Of a DNA stretch of 64,000 nt, positions 40,673 to 49,472 are shown piece after piece; positions within the stretch are counted from its first letter, which is position 1, and the number at the start of each line of letters is the position of its first letter. The stretch lies in NCBI GenBank assembly GCA_949296915.1, contig CASFPX010000003.1, positions 1-64,000 of the forward strand, written 5' to 3'. Both the position numbers and the translations under genes were made by a program. Origin of the DNA: Onthovicinus sp900555545 (GTDB taxonomy: Bacteria; Bacillota; Clostridia; Oscillospirales; Acutalibacteraceae). Under the pieces are notes generated by a model that was given only the letters and a program-made list of their open reading frames with translations, ran no database searches and was not told the DNA's origin.

Positions 40673-43084
40673 TTGAGAGATATTATTGAGCTGCGCCGGG
40701 CGGTGCTGGAAAAAAAGTTCGGCAGGATGAATCAGATGCAAAAGCAGGCTGTCTTCCACATCAATGGTCCGTTGCTTGTGCTTGCCGGGGCAGGAAGTGG
40801 AAAGACCACAGTACTTGTCAACCGCATCGCCAATATGATCCGGTACGGCGACGCTTACAACAGCGAGGAGAGCTTTGTACAATATACGCAGGAGCAGCTG
40901 GAGCGCCTGGAACGTTATGTATCCGGCGCGGATGATGAACCGATTGATGATATTCCGCTCGCCGTCTCCGCTGTGCGGCCATGGCAGATTCTGGCCATCA
41001 CCTTTACAAACAAGGCCGCCACGGAATTGAAAGAGCGGCTTGAGAATATGCTCGGTTCCGAGGATGCCGGCGATATATGGGCTGGCACATTCCACTCGAT
41101 GTGTGCCCGGATCCTGCGCCGGGAGGGCATGACGCTCGGCTATTCCAGCCACTTTACGATCTACGACACGGACGACTCCCGCCGCGTGATGAAGGAGTGC
41201 CAGCAGGCGCTCGGAATTGATGATAAGCATCTGGGTCACAAGGTTATTCTCAATAAGATCAGCCACGCCAAGGACAGCCTGATCTCCCCACAGGAATATG
41301 CACAAATGAACGAGGGCGACGTGCTGGGGCGCCAGATTGCCAAGGCGTATGAGCTCTACCAAAAAAAGCTGTATCATGCGGACGCGATGGATTTTGACGA
41401 TATCATCGTCAACACGGTCCGTCTTTTCCAGCAGCGCGACGATCTGCTGCAAAAGTACAGCGACCGGTTCCGCTATATTATGGTGGATGAGTATCAGGAT
41501 ACCAATCATGCGCAATATGTGCTTGTCAGTATGCTGGCGGAAAAGTACCGGAATTTTTGCGTGGTGGGTGACGACGATCAGAGCATTTACAAGTTCCGCG
41601 GAGCCACAATTGAGAATATTCTGGAGTTTGAGCACCAGTATCCTGATGCCAAAGTGATCCGCTTGGAGCAGAATTATCGTTCCACACAGAATATTCTGGA
41701 TGCCGCGAATGCAGTGATTGCCAATAATGAGGGGCGCATGGGCAAGAATCTCTGGACGGCAAACGGCACCGGTAAAAAGATCCAGATCCATATGGCGCAG
41801 GATGAGCGTGATGAGGCGGATTATATCACACAGACGATTTTGAACAATGTGGCCGGCGGCCGCCGCTGGAGCGATCACGCGGTCCTTTACCGGATGAACG
41901 CGCAGTCAAGCGCCATTGAGCAGGCCTTTGTCCGATCTGGCGTTGCCTACCGGATGATCGGCGGCCACAAGTTCTATGACCGCAAGGAGATTCGGGATGC
42001 CATTGCCTATCTGTGCGTGATTGTCAATCATGGGGATTCGGTCCGCCTGCGCCGGATCATCAATGAGCCTAAGCGGGGAATCGGCGAAACCAGTATGCGC
42101 AACGCCACGGAAATCGCTGAGGGGCTTGGCATAGATCTGTTCGAGGTGCTCAAAACGTCTGATCAGTACGACCGGCTTTCGCGGTCATCGGCAAAAATGA
42201 AGGCCTTTGCCGAAATGATTGAATCCTTTGAGCGGCGGATGGATGATATGCCGCTGCACGAGTTTTTCGAGCTGGTGATGGAGGAGAGCGGGTATCTGGC
42301 TGCGCTCCGCTTGGATGAGGCCACCTATCAAAACCGGCTGGAAAATATTCAGGAGCTTTCCTCGAACCTCCAGCGTTACATACAGGAAAATCCGGAGGGG
42401 GATCTGACAGGATTTTTGGAAGAGGTTTCCCTCATGACGGATATCGACAATTACGATCCCGAGGCGGATGCCGTGCTGATGATGACGCTCCACTCGTCCA
42501 AAGGCCTGGAGTTCCCAATCGTCTTTATTCCCGGTATGGAAGAGGGGATTTTCCCAGGTAGTCAATCAATCTATGCCCCGGAGGAAGTCGAGGAGGAGCG
42601 CCGTCTGGCCTATGTCGGGATCACCCGCGCCAAGGAGGAACTGAATATCACCATGGCCAGTTCCCGCCTGATGTTCGGAATGACCTCACGTAATCCCAAA
42701 TCGCGTTTTGCCCGGGAAATTCCAGAAGAGCTGGTGGAATTTTCCTCCGCTGTATCAAACAGTTATGCCGGCTCCTTTTCCACGAGTTATTCTGCAGGGT
42801 ACCGCGCACCGGGGAGTGGGGCGCGCACACGGACCGTTGCTTCCGGCGGTAAGGGGGAGAGCGGGAAGGCAGTGCGCATGTTCGAGCGTAAGCCGGCGGC
42901 ACCAACCGCCCGGTCCGATGTCCAGTTCCGGGTGGGGGATACCGCGCTTCACAAAACATTTGGTACTGGCGTCGTGCTGAAGGTAACGCCTATGGGGAAT
43001 GACACACTGTTGGAGATCGCGTTCGATCGTGCAGGTACTAAAAAGCTCATGGCAAACTACGCCAGGCTTACAAAGCCCGAATAA
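40673..43084 (+). CDS. pcrA: ATP-dependent DNA helicase PcrA/UvrD
   Basis: An 803-residue superfamily 1A 3'-5' helicase acting in repair, replication restart and plasmid replication. Q-motif MNQMQKQAVFHINGPLLV, Walker A LAGAGSGKTTVL, TFTNKAATELKERL (Ia), DEYQDTNHAQY (II), VGDDDQSIYKFRGA (III), QNYRST (IV), MTLHSSKGLEFPIVFIPGMEEG (split V region) and VGITRAKEEL (VI) are all present. The C-terminal tail ends in a Tudor-like interaction domain (VGDTALHKTFGTGVVLKV), which binds RNA polymerase in PcrA. TTG 40673 follows GGGGAA. Confidence 0.97.
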   Translation: MRDIIELRRAVLEKKFGRMNQMQKQAVFHINGPLLVLAGAGSGKTTVLVNRIANMIRYGDAYNSEESFVQYTQEQLERLERYVSGADDEPIDDIPLAVSAVRPWQILAITFTNKAATELKERLENMLGSEDAGDIWAGTFHSMCARILRREGMTLGYSSHFTIYDTDDSRRVMKECQQALGIDDKHLGHKVILNKISHAKDSLISPQEYAQMNEGDVLGRQIAKAYELYQKKLYHADAMDFDDIIVNTVRLFQQRDDLLQKYSDRFRYIMVDEYQDTNHAQYVLVSMLAEKYRNFCVVGDDDQSIYKFRGATIENILEFEHQYPDAKVIRLEQNYRSTQNILDAANAVIANNEGRMGKNLWTANGTGKKIQIHMAQDERDEADYITQTILNNVAGGRRWSDHAVLYRMNAQSSAIEQAFVRSGVAYRMIGGHKFYDRKEIRDAIAYLCVIVNHGDSVRLRRIINEPKRGIGETSMRNATEIAEGLGIDLFEVLKTSDQYDRLSRSSAKMKAFAEMIESFERRMDDMPLHEFFELVMEESGYLAALRLDEATYQNRLENIQELSSNLQRYIQENPEGDLTGFLEEVSLMTDIDNYDPEADAVLMMTLHSSKGLEFPIVFIPGMEEGIFPGSQSIYAPEEVEEERRLAYVGITRAKEELNITMASSRLMFGMTSRNPKSRFAREIPEELVEFSSAVSNSYAGSFSTSYSAGYRAPGSGARTRTVASGGKGESGKAVRMFERKPAAPTARSDVQFRVGDTALHKTFGTGVVLKVTPMGNDTLLEIAFDRAGTKKLMANYARLTKPE

Positions 43085-43150
43085 GTCCTTATTTCCGATA
43101 TGCAACCTGCGCCCTCTCTGATTGGAACCAAACCCCTGTTCTGTCATAAG

Positions 43151-43181
43151 ATGATAGTGAAATTTTATATTTCACTATCAT
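43151..43181. repeat. Thirteen-base-pair inverted repeat before the cysteine-rich gene
   Basis: Perfect 13-base arms with a five-base loop, ending 20 bases before the ATG at 43201 and just before its AGGAGG site. It could be an RNA hairpin that stabilises the message or an operator; it has no T run, so it is unlikely to be a terminator. Confidence 0.55.
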
Positions 43182-43200
43182 GAACATAGGAGGAAATTTT

Positions 43201-44031
43201 ATGGCAGAATTAAAACAGGCTTGTTCTGCCGCGCAGGCGGCAGCTGCCGATCCGGCGGGTGCAATACGGGAAGCCGTATGCATTGATACAAGCAGGGTTT
43301 ACGATTCCTGTGCGGATAAGGACTGCCTGAGCGACCTGAGGGTGATGTTCACGGCTCCTGCGCAGGAACTTGTGAATGAGGCGACCTCAATTCGATGCCG
43401 CGACAGCGAGATCCTGGATGCCTTTATCGATGTGGAAGAGGTTCCTTTTAACCGTGGGTTCTACACAGTTGATATCACCTTCTTTTTCAAGGTGACATTC
43501 GATCTGTTTACCCAGCCGTTGACCCAGCCTACACAGGTGAGCGGACTGTGTACCTTCTCCAAAAAGTGCATTCTGTACGGCAGCGACGGCAATGTGAAGG
43601 TTTTCTCATCCAACTACTGTGCGGATGATTCTGACGATCAACTCTTCCGCTCCACCACCAATCCGCGGGCTAAAGTACAGGCGGTTGATCCGGTCTGCTT
43701 GGATGCGCGCCTATGCGATGTGTGCAACTGCTGCGTCCCGCGCTGTTGCTGCAATATCCCAGGCAGGATCTGCAAGTGCTTCGACGGGGACTTCTCCTGT
43801 GCACAGGAGAGCCGTGTCGTACTGGTCACCCTTGGGTTGTTTACAATTGTCCAATTGGAGCGCGACGTTCAGATGCTGATCCCGGCCTATGATTTCTGTA
43901 TGCCGGAAAAAGAGTGCAGCTGCGACTCAGATGATCCGTGCGATGTATTTCGGAAGATCGAGTTCCCAGTTGACGAGTTTTTCCCGCCCCGCTCAAGCCA
44001 AAACGGGAATTCCTGCTGCTGCGACAATTGA
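43201..44031 (+). CDS. Cysteine-rich conserved protein of unknown function
   Basis: A 276-residue protein with 26 cysteines, concentrated in CLDARLCDVCNCCVPRCCC (about 161-179) and at the C-terminus (SCCCDN), but no signal peptide or membrane segment. The rest is beta-rich (EEVPFNRGFYTVDITFFF, LFTIVQLERDVQMLIPAYDF). I recall similar unnamed proteins in many clostridia. The high cysteine content and lack of an enzyme motif would fit a cross-linked spore-coat or surface protein; this is inference. ATG 43201 follows AGGAGG. The gene has its own upstream hairpin and a terminator. Confidence 0.75.
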   Translation: MAELKQACSAAQAAAADPAGAIREAVCIDTSRVYDSCADKDCLSDLRVMFTAPAQELVNEATSIRCRDSEILDAFIDVEEVPFNRGFYTVDITFFFKVTFDLFTQPLTQPTQVSGLCTFSKKCILYGSDGNVKVFSSNYCADDSDDQLFRSTTNPRAKVQAVDPVCLDARLCDVCNCCVPRCCCNIPGRICKCFDGDFSCAQESRVVLVTLGLFTIVQLERDVQMLIPAYDFCMPEKECSCDSDDPCDVFRKIEFPVDEFFPPRSSQNGNSCCCDN

Positions 44032-44043
44032 TGTTTGTATGTG

Positions 44044-44079
44044 TGCGGTCCCGCCAGCTCTGCGGGGCCGCATTTCTTG
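44044..44079 (+). terminator. Terminator after the cysteine-rich gene
   Basis: Eleven-base-pair stem (TGCGGTCCCGC with GCGGGGCCGCA, one G-T pair) followed by TTTCTTGTT. Confidence 0.7.
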
Positions 44080-44111
44080 TTAAAAAGTGGGATGGATGGG
44101 AGGATAAAATT

Positions 44112-44951
44112 ATGGAACAAATCAGGCGGATGGGGGTGCGGCTTCACTTGAGCGATTCCCAGATATTAGCTGCTTGCCGCGCCTATGAGGGGGATCCGGA
44201 ACGGCTGTGGGAACAGGCTCAAAAAGTGCGTAAAAGTGGAAATGTTGCCCATTGCCGTCCTGCGCTCCGTTCAGATACCTCGGCGGGAGGGGCACAGGTG
44301 CTTGCGATTGCGTTGGCGATGGCGTGTCAGGCGGAGGAGGATTATCAGAGTATGGGGATTGCGTCAAATGTGTTTGATGCGACTTTCTCAGATATCCGAA
44401 TTTGGGCCGACCATTACCGGGCCAAGACTGGAGTTGACGGTTTGGGGGAGATCGGCTGGATCGTCAACCATTGCCGGCTGAAGCTTTTCCGTCTTGGGCG
44501 ATTGCAGTTCGAGCGGACAAGCGTACATTTTCCGCCTTTCACACCGCTTAATAAAAGAAAATCGACTTCCGTGCGCAGGGGAGATCGTTGCTTGGGCGTC
44601 CATATCCCGGAGGGAGAAAAACTCAATATTGATGCCTGTGAGCGGGATTTTACTAAAGCGCCCAATTTTTTCAGGCGGTACTTTCCCAATGAGCAATATA
44701 CCTGTTTTTCTTGCCTTTCCTGGCTTCTCTCCTCGGTTTATGGGCAGATTCTGCCGCAGGAGAGCAATATTGTTCGTTTTCGTGCACTGTGGGACAACGT
44801 ATGGGATGTGCGCGGGGATCAGCAGGCGATAGAGCGGATTTGGAGCTCCGGTGATCGGGACGCGCGTGATACGATGTTACAGCAGCGGGCGGCCGCCTGG
44901 CTGAATCAGGGAAAACGGCTGGGGATGGGGTTTGGTATCCGCCGGATATAA
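44112..44951 (+). CDS. Acyltransferase-like protein (GNAT_C family, PF18164)
   Basis: A 279-residue cytoplasmic protein resembling the clostridial acyltransferase-domain family with a helical N-terminus (NAT_N-like) and a C-terminal GNAT-like domain (PF18164). Recognisable stretches are IWADHYRAKTGVDGLGEIGW, FRLGRLQFERTSVHF, CLGVHIPEGEKLNIDACERD and CFSCLSWLLSS. The catalytic reaction is not known. ATG 44112 follows GGGAGGA; earlier in-frame ATGs overlap the terminator. It is a single gene. Confidence 0.75.
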   Translation: MEQIRRMGVRLHLSDSQILAACRAYEGDPERLWEQAQKVRKSGNVAHCRPALRSDTSAGGAQVLAIALAMACQAEEDYQSMGIASNVFDATFSDIRIWADHYRAKTGVDGLGEIGWIVNHCRLKLFRLGRLQFERTSVHFPPFTPLNKRKSTSVRRGDRCLGVHIPEGEKLNIDACERDFTKAPNFFRRYFPNEQYTCFSCLSWLLSSVYGQILPQESNIVRFRALWDNVWDVRGDQQAIERIWSSGDRDARDTMLQQRAAAWLNQGKRLGMGFGIRRI

Positions 44952-44961
44952 CAATAAATAA

Positions 44962-44987
44962 AAAAACGGACGCCCTAGGAGGCGTCC
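44962..44987 (-). terminator. Terminator for the minus-strand SOD-like gene
   Basis: Seven-base-pair stem (GGACGCC with GGCGTCC) followed on the minus strand by GTTTTTT, about 120 bases beyond the stop of the gene at 45111. Confidence 0.7.
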
Positions 44988-45013
44988 TTGCAGGATTCCC
45001 GCGTGTGGAATAT

Positions 45014-45068
45014 GGGCTGCGCATACGGTCGAAATCGGGCTCCCGATGTTGGACGGTCTGTGCAGCCC
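45014..45068 (-). other. Nested inverted repeats in an intergenic region
   Basis: GGGCTGC (45014-45020) pairs with GCAGCCC (45062-45068) and encloses a second repeat ATCGGG / CCCGAT (45034-45047). It lies between the stop of the SOD-like gene and its terminator on the minus strand, so it would be part of the 3' untranslated RNA or a small RNA. I do not recognise an Rfam class. Confidence 0.4.
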
Positions 45069-45110
45069 TTCTGTTCCTGCCATCAATAGTTTGGCCCGTC
45101 TGCCCGCGGG

Positions 45111-45500
45111 TTATTGCTGGGATTTTTTGTTTTGAATGATGCCGGAACTAATGTGTTCGTCTTTTTCTGAATCCGGATTGACGATAACCAGTTCAACTTC
45201 CTGGCCCGATAATTTGTCCGGCTGGATTTGATCGCTGTAAAAGAGAAAAAAAGCGTATCCGTTTTCCGGGTAAAAGCTCGGCATGTGATGGATTAATTCT
45301 TTTTCCCCTGCCGGGTGAATACGAAGCTGATATCGGGCAGGTTCCGGCAGATTGACAAATTCCGATTTGATGAGTGCCCCCCGGCTCCAGGGGTAAAATC
45401 GCACCCTGCCCTGTAAATGCGGCGCGTGCCGGGTTCGTTTCAAATTTGTCCATGCCTCAGGTGGTTCTTTTAAAATATCGGATAAACGGGTTGGTTTCAT
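45111..45500 (-). CDS. Cu/Zn superoxide dismutase-fold-like protein lacking metal ligands
   Basis: A 129-residue protein. The order GRVRFYPWSRGALIKSEFVN, LRIHPAG, HHMPSFYPENGYAFFLFYSD and SGQEVELVIV parallels clostridial Cu/Zn-SOD family proteins (G-x-V-x-F-Y, F-H-I-H, D-L-P-P-L-F, N-G-Y-A-F). The HxH pair is R-x-H here and most other ligand histidines are missing, so dismutase activity is unlikely. There is no signal peptide. ATG 45500 follows GAGGTGAC; the ORF runs further upstream without a site. It may be a structural or binding descendant of the fold. Assignment is tentative. Confidence 0.55.
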   Translation of the reverse strand: MKPTRLSDILKEPPEAWTNLKRTRHAPHLQGRVRFYPWSRGALIKSEFVNLPEPARYQLRIHPAGEKELIHHMPSFYPENGYAFFLFYSDQIQPDKLSGQEVELVIVNPDSEKDEHISSGIIQNKKSQQ

Positions 45501-45582
45501 AATGTCACCTCGCATTTCAAGTACATACCATCCTATGCTTTGGAGTTTTTTTTGCTCACGAAGTCCTTTTTGGCCAAAGGAA

Positions 45583-45610
45583 TTGACTTTTTTGCTCAAT
45601 ACGGTATAAT
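45583..45610 (+). promoter_or_regulatory. Distal promoter of the paaK-ior operon
   Basis: TTGACT, 16 bases, TATAAT, about 170 bases upstream of the first CoA ligase gene. Confidence 0.5.
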
Positions 45611-45716
45611 AGGGGGGACGCTTTATTAGCAAAAAGCGCTAAAGTGTTTGGGAAGACAGCAGATGGTTCCTGGAAAAATCTAAATGTCAGTTTTTATAAA
45701 ATTTTATGATTTTTCA

Positions 45717-45745
45717 ATGACAAATTGGCCGGGATGATTTATAAT
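45717..45745 (+). promoter_or_regulatory. Proximal promoter of the paaK-ior operon
   Basis: ATGACA, 17 bases, TATAAT, about 38 bases upstream of the ATG at 45783. With the distal promoter it gives the operon two possible starts. Confidence 0.55.
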
Positions 45746-45782
45746 AGAACAGGATCTTGGATGGATGAAAAGGGGAAAAGCA

Positions 45783-47084
45783 ATGTATTTTCAAAAAGAG
45801 ATCGAAACGATGCCGCGCAGGGAACTGGAAGCACTGCAGCTTCAACGGCTGAAGTGGACGGTCGACTACTGCTACAACAATAGTCCGTTTTATCACGAGC
45901 GGCTGTCAAAAGCAGGTGTGACAGGGGATAAGATCAAAACGCTCTCAGATATCCGTTATATCCCCGTCACAACAAAGGCGGATCTGCGGGATCACTACCC
46001 CTTTGGGATGCTGGCGCAACCCATGAAAAATATTGTCCGCATTCATGCCTCCTCCGGGACTACAGGTAAGCCTACCGTAGTTGCCTATACCAAAAACGAT
46101 CTGGAACTTTGGTCGGACTGCATGGCGCGTCTTGTGACGGCGGCAGGCGCCACCTCTGATGATATTGTCCAGATTTCCTTTGGCTATGGAATGTTCACCG
46201 GCGCACTGGGACTCCACTACGGCCTTGAGAAGATCGGCGCATCCGTAGTCCCAAATTCCAGCGGCAATACGGAAAAAGCTTTGATGTTTATGCGCGACTT
46301 CAAGACGACCGCACTGGTGGCCACGCCGTCCTATGCACTGTACATGAGTGAGAAAGCCAAAGAACTCGAATATCCTATGAGTGATTACCATTTACGGCTT
46401 GGGCTCTTCGGCTCAGAAGGGTGTACACCGGAGATGCGCGCCCAGATTGAAAAGGGATGGGGCCTGTTTGCCACGGACAATTATGGCATGAGCGAGCTGA
46501 TCGGCCCAGGCGTCTCCGGTGAGTGCCGGGAGCGCTGCGGCCTCCACTTTAACGAGGACTATTTTCTGCCTGAGATCGTGGATCCTGAGACGTGCGAGCC
46601 GCTGGCCCCTGGCGAGCAGGGGGAACTGCTCGTGACCACGCTCTGTAAGGAGGGGATGCCGCTGCTCCGCTACCGGACACGTGATATCACCTACCTGGAT
46701 TATTCGCCCTGCAAGTGCGGGCGGACCGGCGTGCGGATGGGCAAGGTGGTCGGCCGCAGCGACGATATGCTCAAGATTCGCGGCGTGAACGTATTCCCGT
46801 CGGAGATCGAGAGCGTCTTTGTCGGCATGGAAGAGATCGGTCCGCACTATCAGCTTGTGGTGCGGCGTGAGGGCTTCTCCGATACGCTGGAGGTTCGGGT
46901 GGAACTGATTGATGGGAGTGTTCTGGAGCGCTATGCGGAGCTGGAAGGGCTCCAAAACAAGATCGAACACCGTCTGCGCAGTGTGCTTGGAATCCAGTGC
47001 AAGGTGAGCCTTGTAGAGCCAAAGACACTCCAGCGCTTTGAGGGCAAGGCCAATCGAATCTTGGATCTGCGAAATCAAGCGTGA
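45783..47084 (+). CDS. paaK: Phenylacetate--CoA ligase (aryl acetate CoA ligase), copy 1
   Basis: A 433-residue AMP-forming ligase of the PaaK group. The phosphate-binding loop is ASSGTTGKPT; DNYGMSELIGPGVSGEC and RYRTRDI are the following adenylation motifs, and the C-terminal domain starts near GRSDDMLKIRGVNVFP. It should join aryl acetate and CoA, or run in reverse to make ATP from aryl-acetyl-CoA supplied by the indolepyruvate oxidoreductase encoded next. I prefer ATG 45783, with GGGGAA upstream; ATG 45765 is possible. Confidence 0.93.
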   Translation: MYFQKEIETMPRRELEALQLQRLKWTVDYCYNNSPFYHERLSKAGVTGDKIKTLSDIRYIPVTTKADLRDHYPFGMLAQPMKNIVRIHASSGTTGKPTVVAYTKNDLELWSDCMARLVTAAGATSDDIVQISFGYGMFTGALGLHYGLEKIGASVVPNSSGNTEKALMFMRDFKTTALVATPSYALYMSEKAKELEYPMSDYHLRLGLFGSEGCTPEMRAQIEKGWGLFATDNYGMSELIGPGVSGECRERCGLHFNEDYFLPEIVDPETCEPLAPGEQGELLVTTLCKEGMPLLRYRTRDITYLDYSPCKCGRTGVRMGKVVGRSDDMLKIRGVNVFPSEIESVFVGMEEIGPHYQLVVRREGFSDTLEVRVELIDGSVLERYAELEGLQNKIEHRLRSVLGIQCKVSLVEPKTLQRFEGKANRILDLRNQA

Positions 47085-47129
47085 GAATGCAAGACAATTT
47101 TTAATTATTTTGATATAGGGGAGAAATCT

Positions 47130-48869
47130 ATGAAGAAATTGATGCTAGGTAATGAAGCGGTCGCGTGCGGGCTCTATGAGGCCGGGTGCAGGATCGTCTC
47201 CAGCTACCCGGGGACACCGAGCACGGAGATTACGGAGTATGCCGCTACATATGACGATATTTACTGTGAGTGGGCCCCGAACGAAAAAGTCGCGGCTGAG
47301 GTCGCCTGCGGTGCGAGCATGGCTGGTGCGAGATCCATGTGCGGGATGAAGCACGTCGGCTTGAATGTAGCGGCTGACCCGGTCTATACGGCCTCTTATA
47401 CGGGGGTCAATGCGGGGATGATACTGGTCGTCGCCGATGATCCCGGGATGCATTCCTCTCAGAATGAGCAGGATTCCCGGAACCACGCACAGGCCTCCAA
47501 GACCATGATGCTGGAGCCATCTAATTCCGCTGAGTGCCTCGCGTTTACCAAGCTGGCCTATGAACTCTCAGAGCAGTTTGATACACCCGTTATGCTCCGC
47601 CTGACTACCCGCATCGCACACTCGCGCAGCATTGTGGAGACGGGAGAGCGCAGTGGTGACGAGCTGAAGGAATATACAAAGAATGTTTCCAAAAACGTGA
47701 TGCTGCCTGCTATGGCGCGCGGCCGCCATGTGTTTGTGGAGCAGCGGATGCGTGATATTGCCGAATGGGCGGAGACTGCGGACATCAACCGGATAGAGTA
47801 CCATAATACCAAGATCGGCGTCATCGCAGCAGGAGACTGCTACTGCTATGCAAGGGAGGCACTGGGCGACAGTGTATCCTATCTGAAGCTTGGCTGTGTT
47901 TATCCGCTGCCGGTTCGTCTGATCCAGGACTTTGTCGCCAAGTGTGATACCGTCTACGTGATCGAGGAGCTCGACGATTTTATCGAGACGCATTGTAAAA
48001 AACTCGGTCTCTCCGTCCACGGCAAGGATACCTTCCCGCTGTGTGGGGAGTTCTCCCAGGCTGTTGTGCGTGAGAAGATCCTTGGCGAGGAGCTGCCGTG
48101 CAAGCAGACGGAGCTCGATATCCCGGCCCGTCCTCCGGCGCTGTGCGCAGGCTGCCCGCACCGCAGCCTGTTCTATGCGCTCAAGAAGCTCAAGGTTATG
48201 GTCAGCGGCGACATCGGCTGCTATACGCTGGGTGCCACGGCGCCGCTCAGTATGATGGATACGTGCGTATGCATGGGAGCCTCTGTCTCAATGCTTCACG
48301 GCCACAACAAGGCGCGCGAGGATTCGTATAAAAAATCTGTTGCTGTGATCGGGGACTCCACCTTTATCCACTCCGGCATCACCGGCCTGATCGACATCGC
48401 CTACAACCAGGGGAACTCTACGGTGATCGTTTTGGATAACAGCATTACGGGCATGACCGGCCATCAGCAGAATCCCACGACCGGCTATACGATCAAGGGG
48501 GATCCGACCAGCGCGGTCGATTTGGAGGCACTCGCTCATGCGTGCGGCATCCGACGGGTTAAGGTGGTTGATCCGTACCACGTAGACGAGACAATCGCGG
48601 CTATTCGTGAGGAATTGGAGCACGACGAGCCTTCACTGATTATCTCTCGCAGGCCGTGTGTTCTGCTCAAAAAAGTCAAGCACAATCCACCGTTCCATGT
48701 GGATCCGGACAAGTGCACTGGCTGTAAGATGTGTATGAAGCAGGGGTGTCCGGCCATCAGCTTTAAAGATAAAAAATCCAAGATTGATTTTACCCAGTGT
48801 GTCGGATGCGGCGTGTGCATCCAGCTTTGTAAATTCGGCGCAATTCAGGGGAGCGAGGTGCAGGAGTAA
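47130..48869 (+). CDS. iorA: Indolepyruvate ferredoxin oxidoreductase, alpha subunit
   Basis: A 579-residue subunit that oxidatively decarboxylates aryl pyruvates (indolepyruvate, phenylpyruvate, hydroxyphenylpyruvate) to aryl-acetyl-CoA with reduction of ferredoxin. The N-terminal pyrimidine-binding part starts GNEAVACGLYEAGCRIVSSY; the TPP-binding part (about 345-500) has CAGCPHRSLFYAL and GDIGCYTLG; the C-terminus holds two [4Fe-4S] motifs (CTGCKMCMKQGCP, CVGCGVCIQLC). ATG 47130 follows GGGGAGA. It overlaps iorB by one base. Confidence 0.96.
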   Translation: MKKLMLGNEAVACGLYEAGCRIVSSYPGTPSTEITEYAATYDDIYCEWAPNEKVAAEVACGASMAGARSMCGMKHVGLNVAADPVYTASYTGVNAGMILVVADDPGMHSSQNEQDSRNHAQASKTMMLEPSNSAECLAFTKLAYELSEQFDTPVMLRLTTRIAHSRSIVETGERSGDELKEYTKNVSKNVMLPAMARGRHVFVEQRMRDIAEWAETADINRIEYHNTKIGVIAAGDCYCYAREALGDSVSYLKLGCVYPLPVRLIQDFVAKCDTVYVIEELDDFIETHCKKLGLSVHGKDTFPLCGEFSQAVVREKILGEELPCKQTELDIPARPPALCAGCPHRSLFYALKKLKVMVSGDIGCYTLGATAPLSMMDTCVCMGASVSMLHGHNKAREDSYKKSVAVIGDSTFIHSGITGLIDIAYNQGNSTVIVLDNSITGMTGHQQNPTTGYTIKGDPTSAVDLEALAHACGIRRVKVVDPYHVDETIAAIREELEHDEPSLIISRRPCVLLKKVKHNPPFHVDPDKCTGCKMCMKQGCPAISFKDKKSKIDFTQCVGCGVCIQLCKFGAIQGSEVQE

Positions 48870-49438
48870 TGACATATAATATCATGATTGTCGGCGTCGG
48901 TGGACAAGGAACCCTGTTGGCCAGCCGTATTTTGGGGCAGGCGCTGTTGGATGAGGGATACGATGTCAAGGTGTCCGAGGTACACGGTATGAGCCAGCGC
49001 GGCGGTAGCGTGGTCACCTATGTCAAGTATGGCGACAGAGTTTACTCTCCCACGGTTGAAAAGGGGGAAGCGGATCTGATCCTCGCCTTTGAGCAGTTGG
49101 AGGCAGCGCGCTGGCTGCCGTACCTGAAGCCGGAGGGGAAAATTATCGTCAACACGCAGCAGATGGATCCAATGCCGGTCATCACTGGCGCGGCGGAATA
49201 TCCGGAGCATGTGATCGAGGCAATTGAGAAGACGGGGGCCCAAGTAATTGCCGAGGATGCGCTCTCCCTCGCTGTGGAGGCCGGTTCCCCCAAGGCGGTA
49301 AACGTCGTTCTGATTGGATTGATGGCCAAGCGGATGCAGTTTGGTAAAGAGGTGTGGATCAATGCCCTCAAGACCACTGTCCCAAAAAAGTTTTTAGAGA
49401 TGAACTTGCGGGCGTTCGAACTTGGCTATAGTCGATAA
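48869..49438 (+). CDS. iorB: Indolepyruvate ferredoxin oxidoreductase, beta subunit
   Basis: A 189-residue gamma-domain subunit of the oxidoreductase that completes the enzyme with IorA. It starts YNIMIVGVGGQGTLLASRIL and contains EVHGMSQRGGSVVTYVKYG, the family signature. Its ATG overlaps the iorA stop (TAATG), ensuring equal synthesis. A second CoA ligase gene follows 34 bases downstream. Confidence 0.96.
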   Translation: MTYNIMIVGVGGQGTLLASRILGQALLDEGYDVKVSEVHGMSQRGGSVVTYVKYGDRVYSPTVEKGEADLILAFEQLEAARWLPYLKPEGKIIVNTQQMDPMPVITGAAEYPEHVIEAIEKTGAQVIAEDALSLAVEAGSPKAVNVVLIGLMAKRMQFGKEVWINALKTTVPKKFLEMNLRAFELGYSR

Positions 49439-49472
49439 GCATACATTTATAAAATAAAAGGAGCATACTGCT

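Noticed and set aside
40106..41878. Long antisense open frame of 590 codons opposite the U32 and pcrA genes
   Set aside because: It is a mirror of two well-recognised genes; its product has no recognisable motif and no ribosome site fits.
44877..45086. Minus-strand open frame of 69 codons across the SOD-like 3' region
   Set aside because: It crosses a terminator and structured repeats, lacks a ribosome site and shows no recognisable motif.
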